Assembly (NCBI GenBank): GCA_947451925.1
Contig: CANGAW010000030.1
Span: 1 to 36,619 of the forward strand
Direction of reading: 5' to 3'
Origin: Burkholderiales bacterium
GTDB lineage: Bacteria; Pseudomonadota; Gammaproteobacteria; Burkholderiales; Burkholderiaceae_D
DNA: 36,619 bases
Shown here: piece after piece, positions 25,702 to 36,619 of the stretch
Layout of the letters: each line of letters starts with the position of its first letter
Numbering within the stretch: position 1 is the first letter of the stretch
The notes under the pieces: model-generated
What the model saw: the letters and a program-made list of their open reading frames with translations, nothing else
Database searches by the model: none
What the model was told of the DNA's origin: nothing
Program-made: the position numbers and the translations under genes

Positions 25702-26492
25702 GTTGCGCGGCCTGCCATCGGTGAAGAAGGGGACGCGGCAAAGCGCTTCGGTATGCGACCGGCCAGGTAGGCTTCGCGGCCCGCTTCAATGGCCAGCTTC
25801 ATGGCCCGCGCCATGCGAATCGGGTCGCGCGCACCAGCGATTGCGGTGTTCATCAACACGCCGTCGCAACCCAATTCCATTGCAATAGCTGCGTCCGATG
25901 CGGTACCCACACCGGCATCCACCAGCACCGGCACCTTGGTCTGCTCGATGATGAGCGACAGATTCCACGGGTTCAGAATGCCCATGCCGGAGCCGATCAG
26001 GGACGCTAAAGGCATCACTGCGACACAGCCGATTTCTTCCAGCATTTTTGCCTGTATCGGATCATCGCTGCAATACACCATCACATCGAAGCCGTCCTTG
26101 ACCAGCGTCTCGGCCGCCTTCAGGGTTTCCGGCATGTTCGGAAACAGGGTTTTTTCGTCGCCCAGCACTTCAAGCTTGACCAGCTTGTGCCCGTTCAATA
26201 ATTCACGCGCCAGCTGCAAGGTATAGACCGCATCTTTGGCGTTGTAGCAGCCAGCCGTGTTGGGCAGGATGGTGTATTTCGATGGCGGTACCGCGTCCAG
26301 CAGATTAGGCGCATTCGGGTCTTGCCCGATGTTGACGCGGCGGATCGCCACCGTGATGATTTCCGCGCCGCTGGCTTCGGTAGCCAGTCGGGTTTCATCG
26401 AGGTCTTTGTATTTGCCACTGCCGACCAGTAAGCGCGAGCGGTAGGTAATGCCTGCGATGGTGAGGCAGTGATCCTGATTCAGGTCATTCAT
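25698..26492 (-). CDS. thiG: Thiazole synthase
   Basis: This 264-residue TIM-barrel enzyme forms the thiazole ring from deoxyxylulose 5-phosphate, the ThiS thiocarboxylate and an iminoglycine. It has [13 protein letters not shown], the lysine-bearing [15 protein letters not shown], and [12 protein letters not shown] with [21 protein letters not shown] before ATG 26492 supports the start. It links two routes in this window, because its sugar substrate is the product of Dxs. It lies 96 bases after thiS, the only sizeable gap in the operon. Confidence 0.97.
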   Translation of the reverse strand: MNDLNQDHCLTIAGITYRSRLLVGSGKYKDLDETRLATEASGAEIITVAIRRVNIGQDPNAPNLLDAVPPSKYTILPNTAGCYNAKDAVYTLQLARELLNGHKLVKLEVLGDEKTLFPNMPETLKAAETLVKDGFDVMVYCSDDPIQAKMLEEIGCVAVMPLASLIGSGMGILNPWNLSLIIEQTKVPVLVDAGVGTASDAAIAMELGCDGVLMNTAIAGARDPIRMARAMKLAIEAGREAYLAGRIPKRFAASPSSPMAGRAT

Positions 26493-26554
26493 GTGAATTC
26501 CTTTAATTGATTACGGCTTCGATTGAGGCCAGCCCCATAGCGAGCTACTCTCCA

Positions 26555-26578
26555 CGGTTTCGCTTGCAAGCGAAACCG
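26555..26578. repeat. Perfect 24-bp palindrome between thiS and thiG
   Basis: The left arm CGGTTTCGCTTG is followed directly by its exact reverse complement CAAGCGAAACCG. In RNA it would form a stable hairpin inside the thi operon, with no T run after it on the minus strand. It could protect or process the mRNA, or be a short repeat remnant. Confidence 0.75.
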
Positions 26579-26588
26579 CTTCCCTACC

Positions 26589-26791
26589 TCACCCCCCACC
26601 AATAGCACGCACGATATCGACCTTGTCGCCGGCCACAAACTGACGCCCGGCCCACAAAGGCCTTGGCACCACTTCGCGGTTAACAGCCACGGCCAGTGCC
26701 TGATTCGACAGCGCCAGCGCGGCAATCAGATCCTGCACGCACTGGCCAGCGGCTACGCTATGCGGCGCACCATTGAGTTCAATGACGATCA

Positions 26792-26792
<1 letters not shown>
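26589..26792 (-). CDS. thiS: Thiamine biosynthesis sulfur-carrier protein
   Basis: This 67-residue ubiquitin-fold protein carries sulfur as a C-terminal thiocarboxylate to ThiG. It ends in the required Gly-Gly (AIGGG). ATG 26792 overlaps the thiC stop as TGATG; a GTG 3 bases earlier is the alternative. In many relatives a glycine oxidase gene (thiO) separates thiC from thiS; here they overlap, so the iminoglycine source must be encoded elsewhere. Confidence 0.94.
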
Positions 26793-30174
<3,382 letters not shown>

Positions 30175-30262
30175 GAATGCTCCTTGGGTACTTGCGTGTT
30201 GATATTTTCGAGATAAATTCTCAGACTTCAAACAGAAATTGAAAGGAAGTTGACAGCAGACT

Positions 30263-31528
30263 TCATTGCCTGTTTTGCATACGCGGATCTGCCCAGATCG
30301 GATGATCTTCTGCGATCCGGTTGTCACCAAGCCGGACTTCTTTGATCACCTGGTTTTCGCGCAGCAGCGCCATGACGAGCTTGGCGCCACTCTTGCCCAG
30401 ATTGTTTCCCGATAAATTCAGGTATGCCAGATTTTTGTGTTGATTCACCGCTTGCAAAATTTGCGACAAGCCGTTTAAGTCTTTTTCTCTTGTCAGCAAA
30501 TCATTGGCCAAAAAATTTTCCGACAGGCTCAAGACCTTTAGCTTTTCCATCTCCGGCAAGGTCTCTCCAAGCGTCAAGGCAAGCTGGCTATACAGTGCGC
30601 ACCGATCGAGATACAGTTCTTTCACAGATCCGCTACGCTTGATCAACTTAGCCAATTCGTTGAGCAAATTTTTTATCTCATCAATATATGAATGCTGGTT
30701 AAAAATGAGTGAGCCAAAATAATTAAAACGCATGCCGGCGAAATCCAAAACCTGCAAGCGGCTAATGATGCGTTGGTCCGCATTCATTTTGGCGATAATC
30801 TGACTGTTGAGGCAGCGGTCGCGACAGATGAGACTGATTGCTGGCAGTGGTCTGCCTGTGGCCAGTATTCTTTCCAGCTGCTCTGACAGACAATGCACCT
30901 CGTCCTCTTCGTCGAATCTTTCTAATTGGGTATAGACGTCCTGAAACTCGGCATCCCACTTGTGTTTTTTCGCATAGACAATCGGTGGCGCTGAAATGTC
31001 CACCACGACGTATTGCGGCGTGTCGGACATAAACAGGCTGCGCATGGCAATTTTTTTCAGGTCGGTAATAGCGCCACGTTTCGACGCACGCAGCGATAAA
31101 TCGGCATACAAATAGCGATGTTGATCGGCCAGGTCTTTTACCCGCTGCGCATAGATTTTTTTCTTTGCAAACAATTCAGTAAATTTAAAATTAGCCAGTG
31201 CCGGCAAAGCCCAGCGCGTACTGGCAATACAGATACCCGCGTTTTCTTCTTTCACCAAGAAGCTGGCAAGCTCTTGTTGATGGGCCGTGCTGATGCGCGC
31301 ATACAGTCGCAAGTTAAAAGCATTTTCCAGATTGCTGTTGCCGGCACTGACAATCTGGGTTTGCAGGAAGTGGTTGCGCAAATCCGCATTCAGCTCTTGC
31401 AACAGATGATTTTTGCTTTGCAGTTTCGGCACCTTGGCGTAGGCATGAAGTCTGGAATCAACAGCGCGACTGTCGTCAGAACGCATCGATGAATTGGATG
31501 GGGATGACGGCACGGTATGGCTTCGCAT
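30263..31528 (-). CDS. LRR protein, tandem copy 1, candidate type III effector
   Basis: This 421-residue protein is the upstream member of the LRR pair. The N-terminus MRSHTVPSSPSNSSMRS is Ser-rich and free of acidic residues for 17 positions. The middle is collinear with copy 2 (LRLYARIS.AHQQE, STRWALP.LANFK, RDRCLNSQII). Its C-terminal third has five ribonuclease-inhibitor-type repeats (LQVLDFAGMRF, VKELYLDRCAL, LKVLSLSENFL, LAYLNLSGNNLGKSGAK, IKEVRLGDNRI) and ends [16 protein letters not shown] 31528 follows GAGGAG by 5 bases, and the next 5 bases before the start are the same as in copy 2. An hrp-box-like site lies 104 bases upstream, in the divergent gap with valS. Confidence 0.82.
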   Translation of the reverse strand: MRSHTVPSSPSNSSMRSDDSRAVDSRLHAYAKVPKLQSKNHLLQELNADLRNHFLQTQIVSAGNSNLENAFNLRLYARISTAHQQELASFLVKEENAGICIASTRWALPALANFKFTELFAKKKIYAQRVKDLADQHRYLYADLSLRASKRGAITDLKKIAMRSLFMSDTPQYVVVDISAPPIVYAKKHKWDAEFQDVYTQLERFDEEDEVHCLSEQLERILATGRPLPAISLICRDRCLNSQIIAKMNADQRIISRLQVLDFAGMRFNYFGSLIFNQHSYIDEIKNLLNELAKLIKRSGSVKELYLDRCALYSQLALTLGETLPEMEKLKVLSLSENFLANDLLTREKDLNGLSQILQAVNQHKNLAYLNLSGNNLGKSGAKLVMALLRENQVIKEVRLGDNRIAEDHPIWADPRMQNRQ

Positions 31529-31632
31529 GAATGCTCCTCGCTGGCAGGGGTATTTAAATTGTTGAACCAAATGTCCGGACTTCGAATAGCCAATCAGTCA
31601 ATGCGGGTGATGCAGTATTTTTGATTCGCTGC

Positions 31633-31660
31633 TCTGTAGCGGCATGGATGAAGCAGTTCC
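31633..31660 (-). promoter_or_regulatory. HrpL/ECF-type promoter-like box for the LRR pair
   Basis: On the minus strand the site reads GGAACT, 15 bases, CTACAGA. GGAAC is exact, and the -10 part fits CCACNNA with one change. It is 104 bases upstream of ATG 31528 and just upstream of the valS -10 on the other strand, so the two promoters face away from each other in a shared region. Confidence 0.6.
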
Positions 31661-31676
31661 TCATAGCGAACGCCCG

Positions 31677-31682
31677 TATAAT
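31677..31682 (+). promoter_or_regulatory. -10 hexamer of the valS promoter
   Basis: A perfect TATAAT lies 30 bases before ATG 31712. Transcription would start near 31689, after the alternative ATG at 31685, which supports 31712 as the real start. The -35 is weak and would overlap the GGAACT element of the opposing box. Confidence 0.6.
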
Positions 31683-31711
31683 TCATGCTTTCGCAAAACC
31701 TGAGCAAAATC

Positions 31712-34534
31712 ATGGAATTAGCCAAGGCCTTTGAGCCCGCAGAAATTGAAAAACACTGGCGTACCCTTTGGGAAGAGCGCGGTTATTACACAGCCAGCCT
31801 GGAAGAAGGCAAACCGGCCTTCAGTATTCAGCTGCCGCCACCAAATGTGACGGGCACGCTGCACATGGGCCATGCATTCAACCAGACCATCATGGATGGC
31901 CTGACTCGTTACTACCGCATGCGCGGCCATAACACGGCCTGGATACCCGGCACCGACCATGCGGGCATTGCGACGCAGATCGTGGTGGAACGCCAGCTCG
32001 ATGCACAAAAAATCTCGCGCCACGATCTGGGTCGTGAAAAATTCCTGGAAAAAGTCTGGGAATGGAAAGAAAAATCTGGTTCAACCATTACCGGCCAGAT
32101 GCGTCGCATGGGTGCCTCCACCGACTGGAGCCGCGAATACTTCACGATGGACGACAAGATGTCGACCGCTGTCACAGAAGTGTTTGTGCGCTTAGTTGAG
32201 CAAGGCCTGATTTATCGCGGCAAGCGACTAGTCAACTGGGACCCGGTGCTGGGCACGGCCGTGTCGGATCTGGAAGTGGTGTCGGAAGAAGAAGACGGCA
32301 GCATGTGGCATATCCGTTATCCGCTGGTGGATGGCAGCGGCTTCATGACGGTGGCCACCACCCGTCCTGAAACCCTGCTGGGCGACCTGGCGGTGGCGGT
32401 GGACCCAACTGATGAGCGTTACGCACACCTGGTTGGCAAGATGCTGAAACTGCCGCTGACAGAGCGCACCATTCCCATCATTGCCGACAGCTATGTCGAC
32501 AAAGCCTTCGGCACCGGCTGCGTGAAGATCACGCCGGCGCATGACTTTAACGACTACGCAGTCGGCCAGCGTCACCAGCTCGGTCTGCTCAGCATTCTGA
32601 CGCTGGACGCAAAAATCAATGAGCACGCGCCCGCCGCCTATCAGGGCATGGACCGTTTTGCTGCCCGCAAGCAGATCGTCGCCGATCTCGATGCGCAAGG
32701 TTTGCTGGCAGAAGTCAAACCGCACAAACTGATGGTGCCGCGAGGCGACCGTACCGGCGTGGTGATTGAACCGATGCTCACAGACCAGTGGTTTGTAGCG
32801 ATGAGCAAGGCCGCGCCCGAAGGCACGCATTTCCCCGGCAAGTCGATTGCCGAAGTCGCACTGGAAAAAGTGGCGCAGGGTGAAATCAAATTCGTGCCGG
32901 AAAACTGGAGTACGACCTACAACCAGTGGCTCAATAATATTCAGGACTGGTGCATCTCGCGCCAACTGTGGTGGGGCCATCAGATCCCGGCCTGGTATGG
33001 CGAAGACGGCGCCTACTATGTCGCGCGCAATGAAGCCGAGGCCAAAGCCAAGGCCGCAGCAGCGGGCTACACCGGCTCGCTGACCCGCGACGAAGACGTG
33101 CTCGACACCTGGTTTTCTTCTGCGCTGGTGCCGTTCTCGACACTGGGCTGGCCGGAAGAAACGCCGGACTACAAGATGTTCATGCCCTCTTCCGTTTTGG
33201 TGACCGGCTTCGATATCATTTTCTTCTGGGTGGCGCGCATGGTGATGATGACCACGCACTTCACCGGCAAAGTGCCGTTCGAGACGGTGTATGTACATGG
33301 TCTGGTGCGCGACGCCAGCGGCCAGAAAATGTCCAAGTCCAAGGGCAACACCTTAGACCCGATTGATCTGATCGACGGCATTACGCTCGATGACCTGGTA
33401 GCCAAGCGCACGGCCGGCCTGATGAATCCGAAACAGGCCGCCAGCATCGAGAAAGCCACCCGCAAGGAATTCGCCAGCGGCATCGCTGCTTACGGCACCG
33501 ATGCATTGCGCTTTACGATGGCCAGCTACGCGTCACTCGGCCGCAATATTAATTTCGATCTGGGTCGCTGCGAAGGCTATCGCAATTTCTGCAACAAGCT
33601 GTGGAACGCCACCCGCTTTGTGCTGATGAATACCGAAGGCAAGGATTGCGGCTTAGTCGCCCATACCAAGGAAGAATGTTCGACCAGTGGTTATCTGGAT
33701 TTTTCGCAAGCAGATCGCTGGATCGTCTCAATCTTGCAGCGCACCGAAGCGGAAGTTGAAAAAGGTTTTGCAGACTACCGCTTCGACAATATTGCCTCGG
33801 CCATTTATAAATTCATCTGGGATGAATACTGCGACTGGTATCTGGAAGTGGCCAAGGTGCAAGTGCAGAACGGCAACGAGGCTCAGCAACGTGCCACCCG
33901 CAGAACACTGTTGCGGGTACTGGAAACGGTGCTGCGTCTGGCGCACCCGGTGATTCCGTTTATTACCGAAGAGCTGTGGCAGACCGTCGCACCCTTGTCG
34001 GGCCGCGAACTCCAGGCCGGCGATTCGATCATGATGCAGGCTTATCCGCTGGCGAATTTGCCGAAGATTGACGAGCATGCCGAAGCCTGGATGACGGAGC
34101 TGAAATCACTGACGGACGCCTGCCGTAATCTGCGTGGTGAAATGCAGTTGTCACCGGCGCTGAAAGTGCCGCTGATTATTGAAGGCAAAGATAACGCCAG
34201 ACTATTGAGCTTTGCGCCCTATCTGCAAGCCTTGGGCAAACTCTCGGAGGTGCAGGTTGTCGATGCACTGCCGGAGTCGCCAGCGCCGGTGTCCGTGATT
34301 GGCGCCACACGCCTGATGCTGAAGGTGGAAATTGATGTGGCTGCCGAGCGTGAGCGACTGACCAAAGAGATGACGCGACTCGAAGGCGAAATCATCAAGG
34401 CCAATGCCAAGTTGAGTAATGAGAGTTTTGTTGCGCGTGCACCGGCTCAGGTGGTCGCGCAGGAAAAAGAGCGCGTCGCCAATTTTTCGGAAACGGTAGG
34501 AAAATTACGCGAGCAACTGACTAAACTAGCCTGA
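31712..34534 (+). CDS. valS: Valine--tRNA ligase
   Basis: This 940-residue class I synthetase charges tRNA-Val. The signatures are HMGH at residues 51-54 ([12 protein letters not shown]), QKMSKSKGN in the catalytic domain, the editing-domain [10 protein letters not shown], the tRNA-binding helical domain, and a C-terminal coiled coil ([21 protein letters not shown], shown in part as [13 protein letters not shown]). The start [16 protein letters not shown] is typical, and the promoter position argues against the ATG 27 bases upstream. It is followed by the DUF2147 gene after 19 bases. Confidence 0.97.
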   Translation: MELAKAFEPAEIEKHWRTLWEERGYYTASLEEGKPAFSIQLPPPNVTGTLHMGHAFNQTIMDGLTRYYRMRGHNTAWIPGTDHAGIATQIVVERQLDAQKISRHDLGREKFLEKVWEWKEKSGSTITGQMRRMGASTDWSREYFTMDDKMSTAVTEVFVRLVEQGLIYRGKRLVNWDPVLGTAVSDLEVVSEEEDGSMWHIRYPLVDGSGFMTVATTRPETLLGDLAVAVDPTDERYAHLVGKMLKLPLTERTIPIIADSYVDKAFGTGCVKITPAHDFNDYAVGQRHQLGLLSILTLDAKINEHAPAAYQGMDRFAARKQIVADLDAQGLLAEVKPHKLMVPRGDRTGVVIEPMLTDQWFVAMSKAAPEGTHFPGKSIAEVALEKVAQGEIKFVPENWSTTYNQWLNNIQDWCISRQLWWGHQIPAWYGEDGAYYVARNEAEAKAKAAAAGYTGSLTRDEDVLDTWFSSALVPFSTLGWPEETPDYKMFMPSSVLVTGFDIIFFWVARMVMMTTHFTGKVPFETVYVHGLVRDASGQKMSKSKGNTLDPIDLIDGITLDDLVAKRTAGLMNPKQAASIEKATRKEFASGIAAYGTDALRFTMASYASLGRNINFDLGRCEGYRNFCNKLWNATRFVLMNTEGKDCGLVAHTKEECSTSGYLDFSQADRWIVSILQRTEAEVEKGFADYRFDNIASAIYKFIWDEYCDWYLEVAKVQVQNGNEAQQRATRRTLLRVLETVLRLAHPVIPFITEELWQTVAPLSGRELQAGDSIMMQAYPLANLPKIDEHAEAWMTELKSLTDACRNLRGEMQLSPALKVPLIIEGKDNARLLSFAPYLQALGKLSEVQVVDALPESPAPVSVIGATRLMLKVEIDVAAERERLTKEMTRLEGEIIKANAKLSNESFVARAPAQVVAQEKERVANFSETVGKLREQLTKLA

Positions 34535-34553
34535 CGTAAATGGAGGAGATGAC

Positions 34554-35000
34554 ATGATAAAAAAAATAGCCCTGGCTCTCGCATTGGTTTTACATTTTTC
34601 TGCGGCGTTTGCTGCAGACCCGCTGTCCGCAGTGGGCTTGTGGAAAACCATTGACGACAAAACCGGCAAGGCAAGATCACTGGTGCGCCTGACGGAAGTG
34701 AACGGCGAGTTGCGCGGCAGCGTGGAAAAATTGTTTCGTGAGCCGGGCGAAGAACAAAACCCGCTCTGCGACAAATGCCCGGACGATAAAAAAGACAAGC
34801 CCGTCATCGGCATGAACATTTTGTCGGGCATGAAAGCGGACGGCGACCACTATGAAGGCGGCCATATTCTTGACCCGAATAATGGCAAGACCTACAAATG
34901 CAAAATGGAACTCGATGACAAGGGCAAAAAACTCAAGGTCCGCGGCTATATCGGCGTGCCCATGCTCGGTCGCACGCAAGTCTGGTTGCGGGAAGAGTAG
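34554..35000 (+). CDS. DUF2147-family secreted protein
   Basis: This 148-residue protein has a clear signal peptide (MIKKIALALALVLHFSAAFA, cleavage after AFA). The domain is typical of DUF2147: VGLWKTIDDKTGKARSLV, then two cysteines in NPLCDKCPDD, and GKTYKCKM, then GYIGVPMLGRTQVW near the end. This suggests a small periplasmic beta-rich domain of unknown function. GGAGG before ATG 34554 is a good ribosome site. A strong terminator follows. Confidence 0.92.
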   Translation: MIKKIALALALVLHFSAAFAADPLSAVGLWKTIDDKTGKARSLVRLTEVNGELRGSVEKLFREPGEEQNPLCDKCPDDKKDKPVIGMNILSGMKADGDHYEGGHILDPNNGKTYKCKMELDDKGKKLKVRGYIGVPMLGRTQVWLREE

Positions 35001-35002
35001 CT

Positions 35003-35119
35003 GAGATTTTTTTCTGCATCACAAGGAAAGACACTGGATCCCGGCCTGCGCCGGGATCCAGTGTTTTTTTTATTCCGGAATTCAGACTGCTTGCCAATCA
35101 CACGCAGGTGATGACGGCA
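35003..35119. repeat. Dispersed intergenic repeat, copy with inner hairpin
   Basis: This is the longer copy of the element also found at 23003-23097. The flanking blocks 35003-35032 and 35077-35090 match that copy, but 44 bases with a GGATCCCGGC/GCCGGGATCC-type hairpin separate them here. The far end carries GTGATGACGG, matching GTGACGACGG there. Confidence 0.7.
35032..35071 (+). terminator. Terminator of the valS-DUF2147 unit within the repeat
   Basis: A 14-bp perfect stem (35032-35045 with 35050-35063, loop CTGC) is followed by eight T. It is the strongest terminator in the window and lies inside the dispersed repeat. Confidence 0.93.
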
Positions 35120-35122
35120 ATC

Positions 35123-35965
35123 TCAGACAAAACCAATCGACATCCCCGGCAAGCTTAGCGCCGAAAAGGCGGTGGTCCAGGTTTGCCCCGGTTCTACCGC
35201 AAACGGATTGGTCCAGCTGCCAGTGGCCACAATGTCGCCTGCTGCCAATGGCGGAAACTGCGGCTCGGCGCACAATTGCCGGTGCAACTGCAGCAAGGCA
35301 TGCACCGGCGAACCAAATACATCACTGCCAAAACCTGCGGCACGCAAAGTAAAAATTTCGTCACCACTGCAAGACAGCGATACGCTGGCCGCACTTAAGA
35401 GCGTAGCCAGATTGGCTCGTGCGCTGCGATTCAAATTGACGCGCTGACCAATGATCAAGGTGCCATGCAGGCCAAACGCGGCGATCGCATCGACGGCATT
35501 GAATTGCCAGCCGGGATAAGGGCAGTCGGTAATTTCAATGCCATGCGCCATCCAGTCTATGCAGTCGGCAATTGTCTGGAGGTCTGCATCCGGCGCAGGT
35601 GTTTTGCCCAATCCGAATACGATTTCCGGTTCAATCCGCGGCTGCATCGCGCCGGCCAGACTTTGCACACCCGTGTTGTCTTCGGCATCACGCACGGTAC
35701 TGGCAAAGAGCGGCGCCCAGATTGGCCCATGCAGTGCTTCGTCCAGACCAAAGCATTGCCAGACTTTGCGATTGGAAAATTCGATTTTTCGACCCACCAA
35801 TTGTTCGCCGCGCGCGCTGCGCAAGCTCATGATGCGATGGGTAATCTGATAAGCCTCTTCCACCGACAAGCTGGCTGCCGCCGATAAAGGCGGCAATGTT
35901 TGTGACAGCGCTCGCGCTTCCAGCAATTGGCGGGCATAACGATTGACGTCAACAGATGAGAGCAT
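35123..35965 (-). CDS. 2-keto-4-pentenoate hydratase / fumarylacetoacetase-fold protein (MhpD-like)
   Basis: This 280-residue protein resembles hydratases of aromatic meta-cleavage pathways, which add water to 2-hydroxypenta-2,4-dienoate. It shows SVEEAYQITHRIM, GRKIEFSNRKVW, the metal-binding region PRIEPEIVFGLG, and GIEITDCPYPGWQF. The C-terminal ends with VEPGQTWTTAFSALSLPGMSIGF, shown here in part. AAGGAG precedes ATG 35965. No other genes of such a pathway are nearby; the Rieske oxygenase is about 29 kb away. The exact substrate is unknown. It lies 17 bases downstream of ruvB on the same strand. Confidence 0.88.
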   Translation of the reverse strand: MLSSVDVNRYARQLLEARALSQTLPPLSAAASLSVEEAYQITHRIMSLRSARGEQLVGRKIEFSNRKVWQCFGLDEALHGPIWAPLFASTVRDAEDNTGVQSLAGAMQPRIEPEIVFGLGKTPAPDADLQTIADCIDWMAHGIEITDCPYPGWQFNAVDAIAAFGLHGTLIIGQRVNLNRSARANLATLLSAASVSLSCSGDEIFTLRAAGFGSDVFGSPVHALLQLHRQLCAEPQFPPLAAGDIVATGSWTNPFAVEPGQTWTTAFSALSLPGMSIGFV

Positions 35966-35982
35966 GCGGCTCCTTCAGCTGG

Positions 35983-36619
35983 TTAGTTGCTGGCTTGGTC
36001 CCACAAGTCGCCATTGGGACTGGTCTTGGGTGCTGTCACGCCAAAATGCCGGTACGCGGTCGGTGTGGCGATCCGTCCGCGCGGCGTGCGCTGCAAAAAC
36101 CCTTGTTGTATCAGATAAGGTTCGAGTACGTCTTCGATGGTGTCACGTTCTTCGCCAATCGCTGCGGCAAGATTATCCAGGCCAACCGGGCCACCGCCAA
36201 ATTTGAATAACACCGCTTCGAGCAGTTTGCGGTCCATCAAATCAAAACCTACCGGATCGACATCGAGCATGACCAGTGCGGCATCGGCCATGGCTTTGGT
36301 AATGTCGCCCTTGCCTTTGACTTCTGCATAGTCACGCACGCGACGCAGCAAGCGATTGGCAATGCGCGGCGTGCCACGACTGCGACGGGCAATTTCAATG
36401 GCACCATCGGCATCAATCGGCGCATGCAGCAAGGAGGCGCTGCGGGTAACGATGCGCGACAGTTCTTCCGGCGTATAAAACTCCAGTCGTGAGACAATGC
36501 CGAAACGGTCGCGCAGCGGATTGGTCAGCATGCCGGCGCGGGTGGTCGCACCCACTAAGGTAAAGGGCTGCAGATCAAGCCGCACAGAACGCGCAGCCGG
36601 GCCTTCACCGATCATGATG
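35983..36619 (-). CDS. ruvB: Holliday junction branch-migration helicase RuvB (5' part outside window)
   Basis: The C-terminal 212 or so residues of RuvB are present; roughly the first 140, including Walker A, lie beyond the window edge. Visible parts are [26 protein letters not shown] (shown in part: [11 protein letters not shown]) with sensor 1, the arginine-finger region [26 protein letters not shown] (sensor 2), and the winged-helix end [21 protein letters not shown] and RTPRGR.AT. RuvAB drives branch migration in recombination. The methionine at 36615 is internal, not a start. Confidence 0.96.
   Translation of the reverse strand, partial: IMIGEGPAARSVRLDLQPFTLVGATTRAGMLTNPLRDRFGIVSRLEFYTPEELSRIVTRSASLLHAPIDADGAIEIARRSRGTPRIANRLLRRVRDYAEVKGKGDITKAMADAALVMLDVDPVGFDLMDRKLLEAVLFKFGGGPVGLDNLAAAIGEERDTIEDVLEPYLIQQGFLQRTPRGRIATPTAYRHFGVTAPKTSPNGDLWDQASN

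Noticed and set aside
31563..31586. PIP-box-like TTCG-N16-TTCA before LRR copy 1, with TTTG-N16-CTCG at the matching place before copy 2
   Set aside because: Each has mismatches to TTCG-N16-TTCG, it appears only in this duplicated leader, and the other candidate effectors lack it. The GGAAC..AC..A box explains more units.
32228..33298. Long open frame (356 codons) on the minus strand
   Set aside because: It lies fully antisense to valS, whose motifs are certain; the composition is a shadow of the coding strand.

Overview
The window looks like chromosomal DNA of a betaproteobacterium of the Burkholderiales, most likely Oxalobacteraceae (Herbaspirillum-like). The core protein sequences point there: Dxs/IspA/XseB beside a Rieske oxygenase, DUF2782 next to homoserine kinase and a BPSS1780-type membrane protein, a thiC-thiS-thiG-thiD-thiE operon, ValS, and RuvB. 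This placement rests on recalled family resemblance, not on a search. No tRNA, rRNA, insertion sequence, integrase or CRISPR array was seen.

Layout. 1-1874 (-): partial ankyrin-repeat protein. 2030-5041 (-): xseB-ispA-dxs. 5262-8135 (+): Rieske oxygenase, EamA transporter, sulfurtransferase. 8149-12689 (-): ZIP transporter, dienelactone hydrolase, polA. 12690-15673 (+): LOG-family protein, DUF2782 protein, thrB, BPSS1780 protein. 15830-17533 (+): orphan 567-residue protein. 17607-19886 (-): uvrD. 19939-24190 (-): three paralogous unknown proteins and a CesT-type chaperone. 24305-28839 (-): TPP-riboswitch-controlled thiamine operon. 28933-31528 (-): tandem LRR pair. 31712-35000 (+): valS and a DUF2147 protein. 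35123-35965 (-): 2-keto-4-pentenoate hydratase. 35983-36619 (-): 3' part of ruvB.

The main discovery candidate is a dispersed type III secretion effector regulon in the gaps between these core genes. Seven unrecognised or eukaryote-like genes (ankyrin protein, 567-residue orphan, three paralogs, two LRR proteins) and one CesT-type secretion chaperone form five apparent transcription units. Upstream of each unit, on the correct strand, is a promoter-like site of the form GGAAC, a 14-16 base gap, then an element of the form ..AC..A. This closely resembles the hrp box (GGAACC-N15/16-CCACNNA) read by the ECF sigma factor HrpL in group I plant-type T3SS. Four of the five sites share N15 spacing. 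The effector genes are also AT-richer than the core genes and have Ser/polar N-termini.

The three paralogs (347, 417 and 355 residues) share five aligned blocks and belong to no family I recognise. Two of them flank the chaperone in one operon, so this is a plausible undescribed effector family. The LRR pair is a recent-looking tandem duplication that also keeps its 5' leader. The T3SS apparatus and an hrpL-like gene are not in the window, so the secretion claim is inference.

Other points of interest are a thiC riboswitch with a likely Shine-Dalgarno-sequestering hairpin, a dispersed hairpin repeat found in several 3' gaps, a perfect 24-bp palindrome between thiS and thiG, and polA and the LOG gene with abutting divergent start codons.
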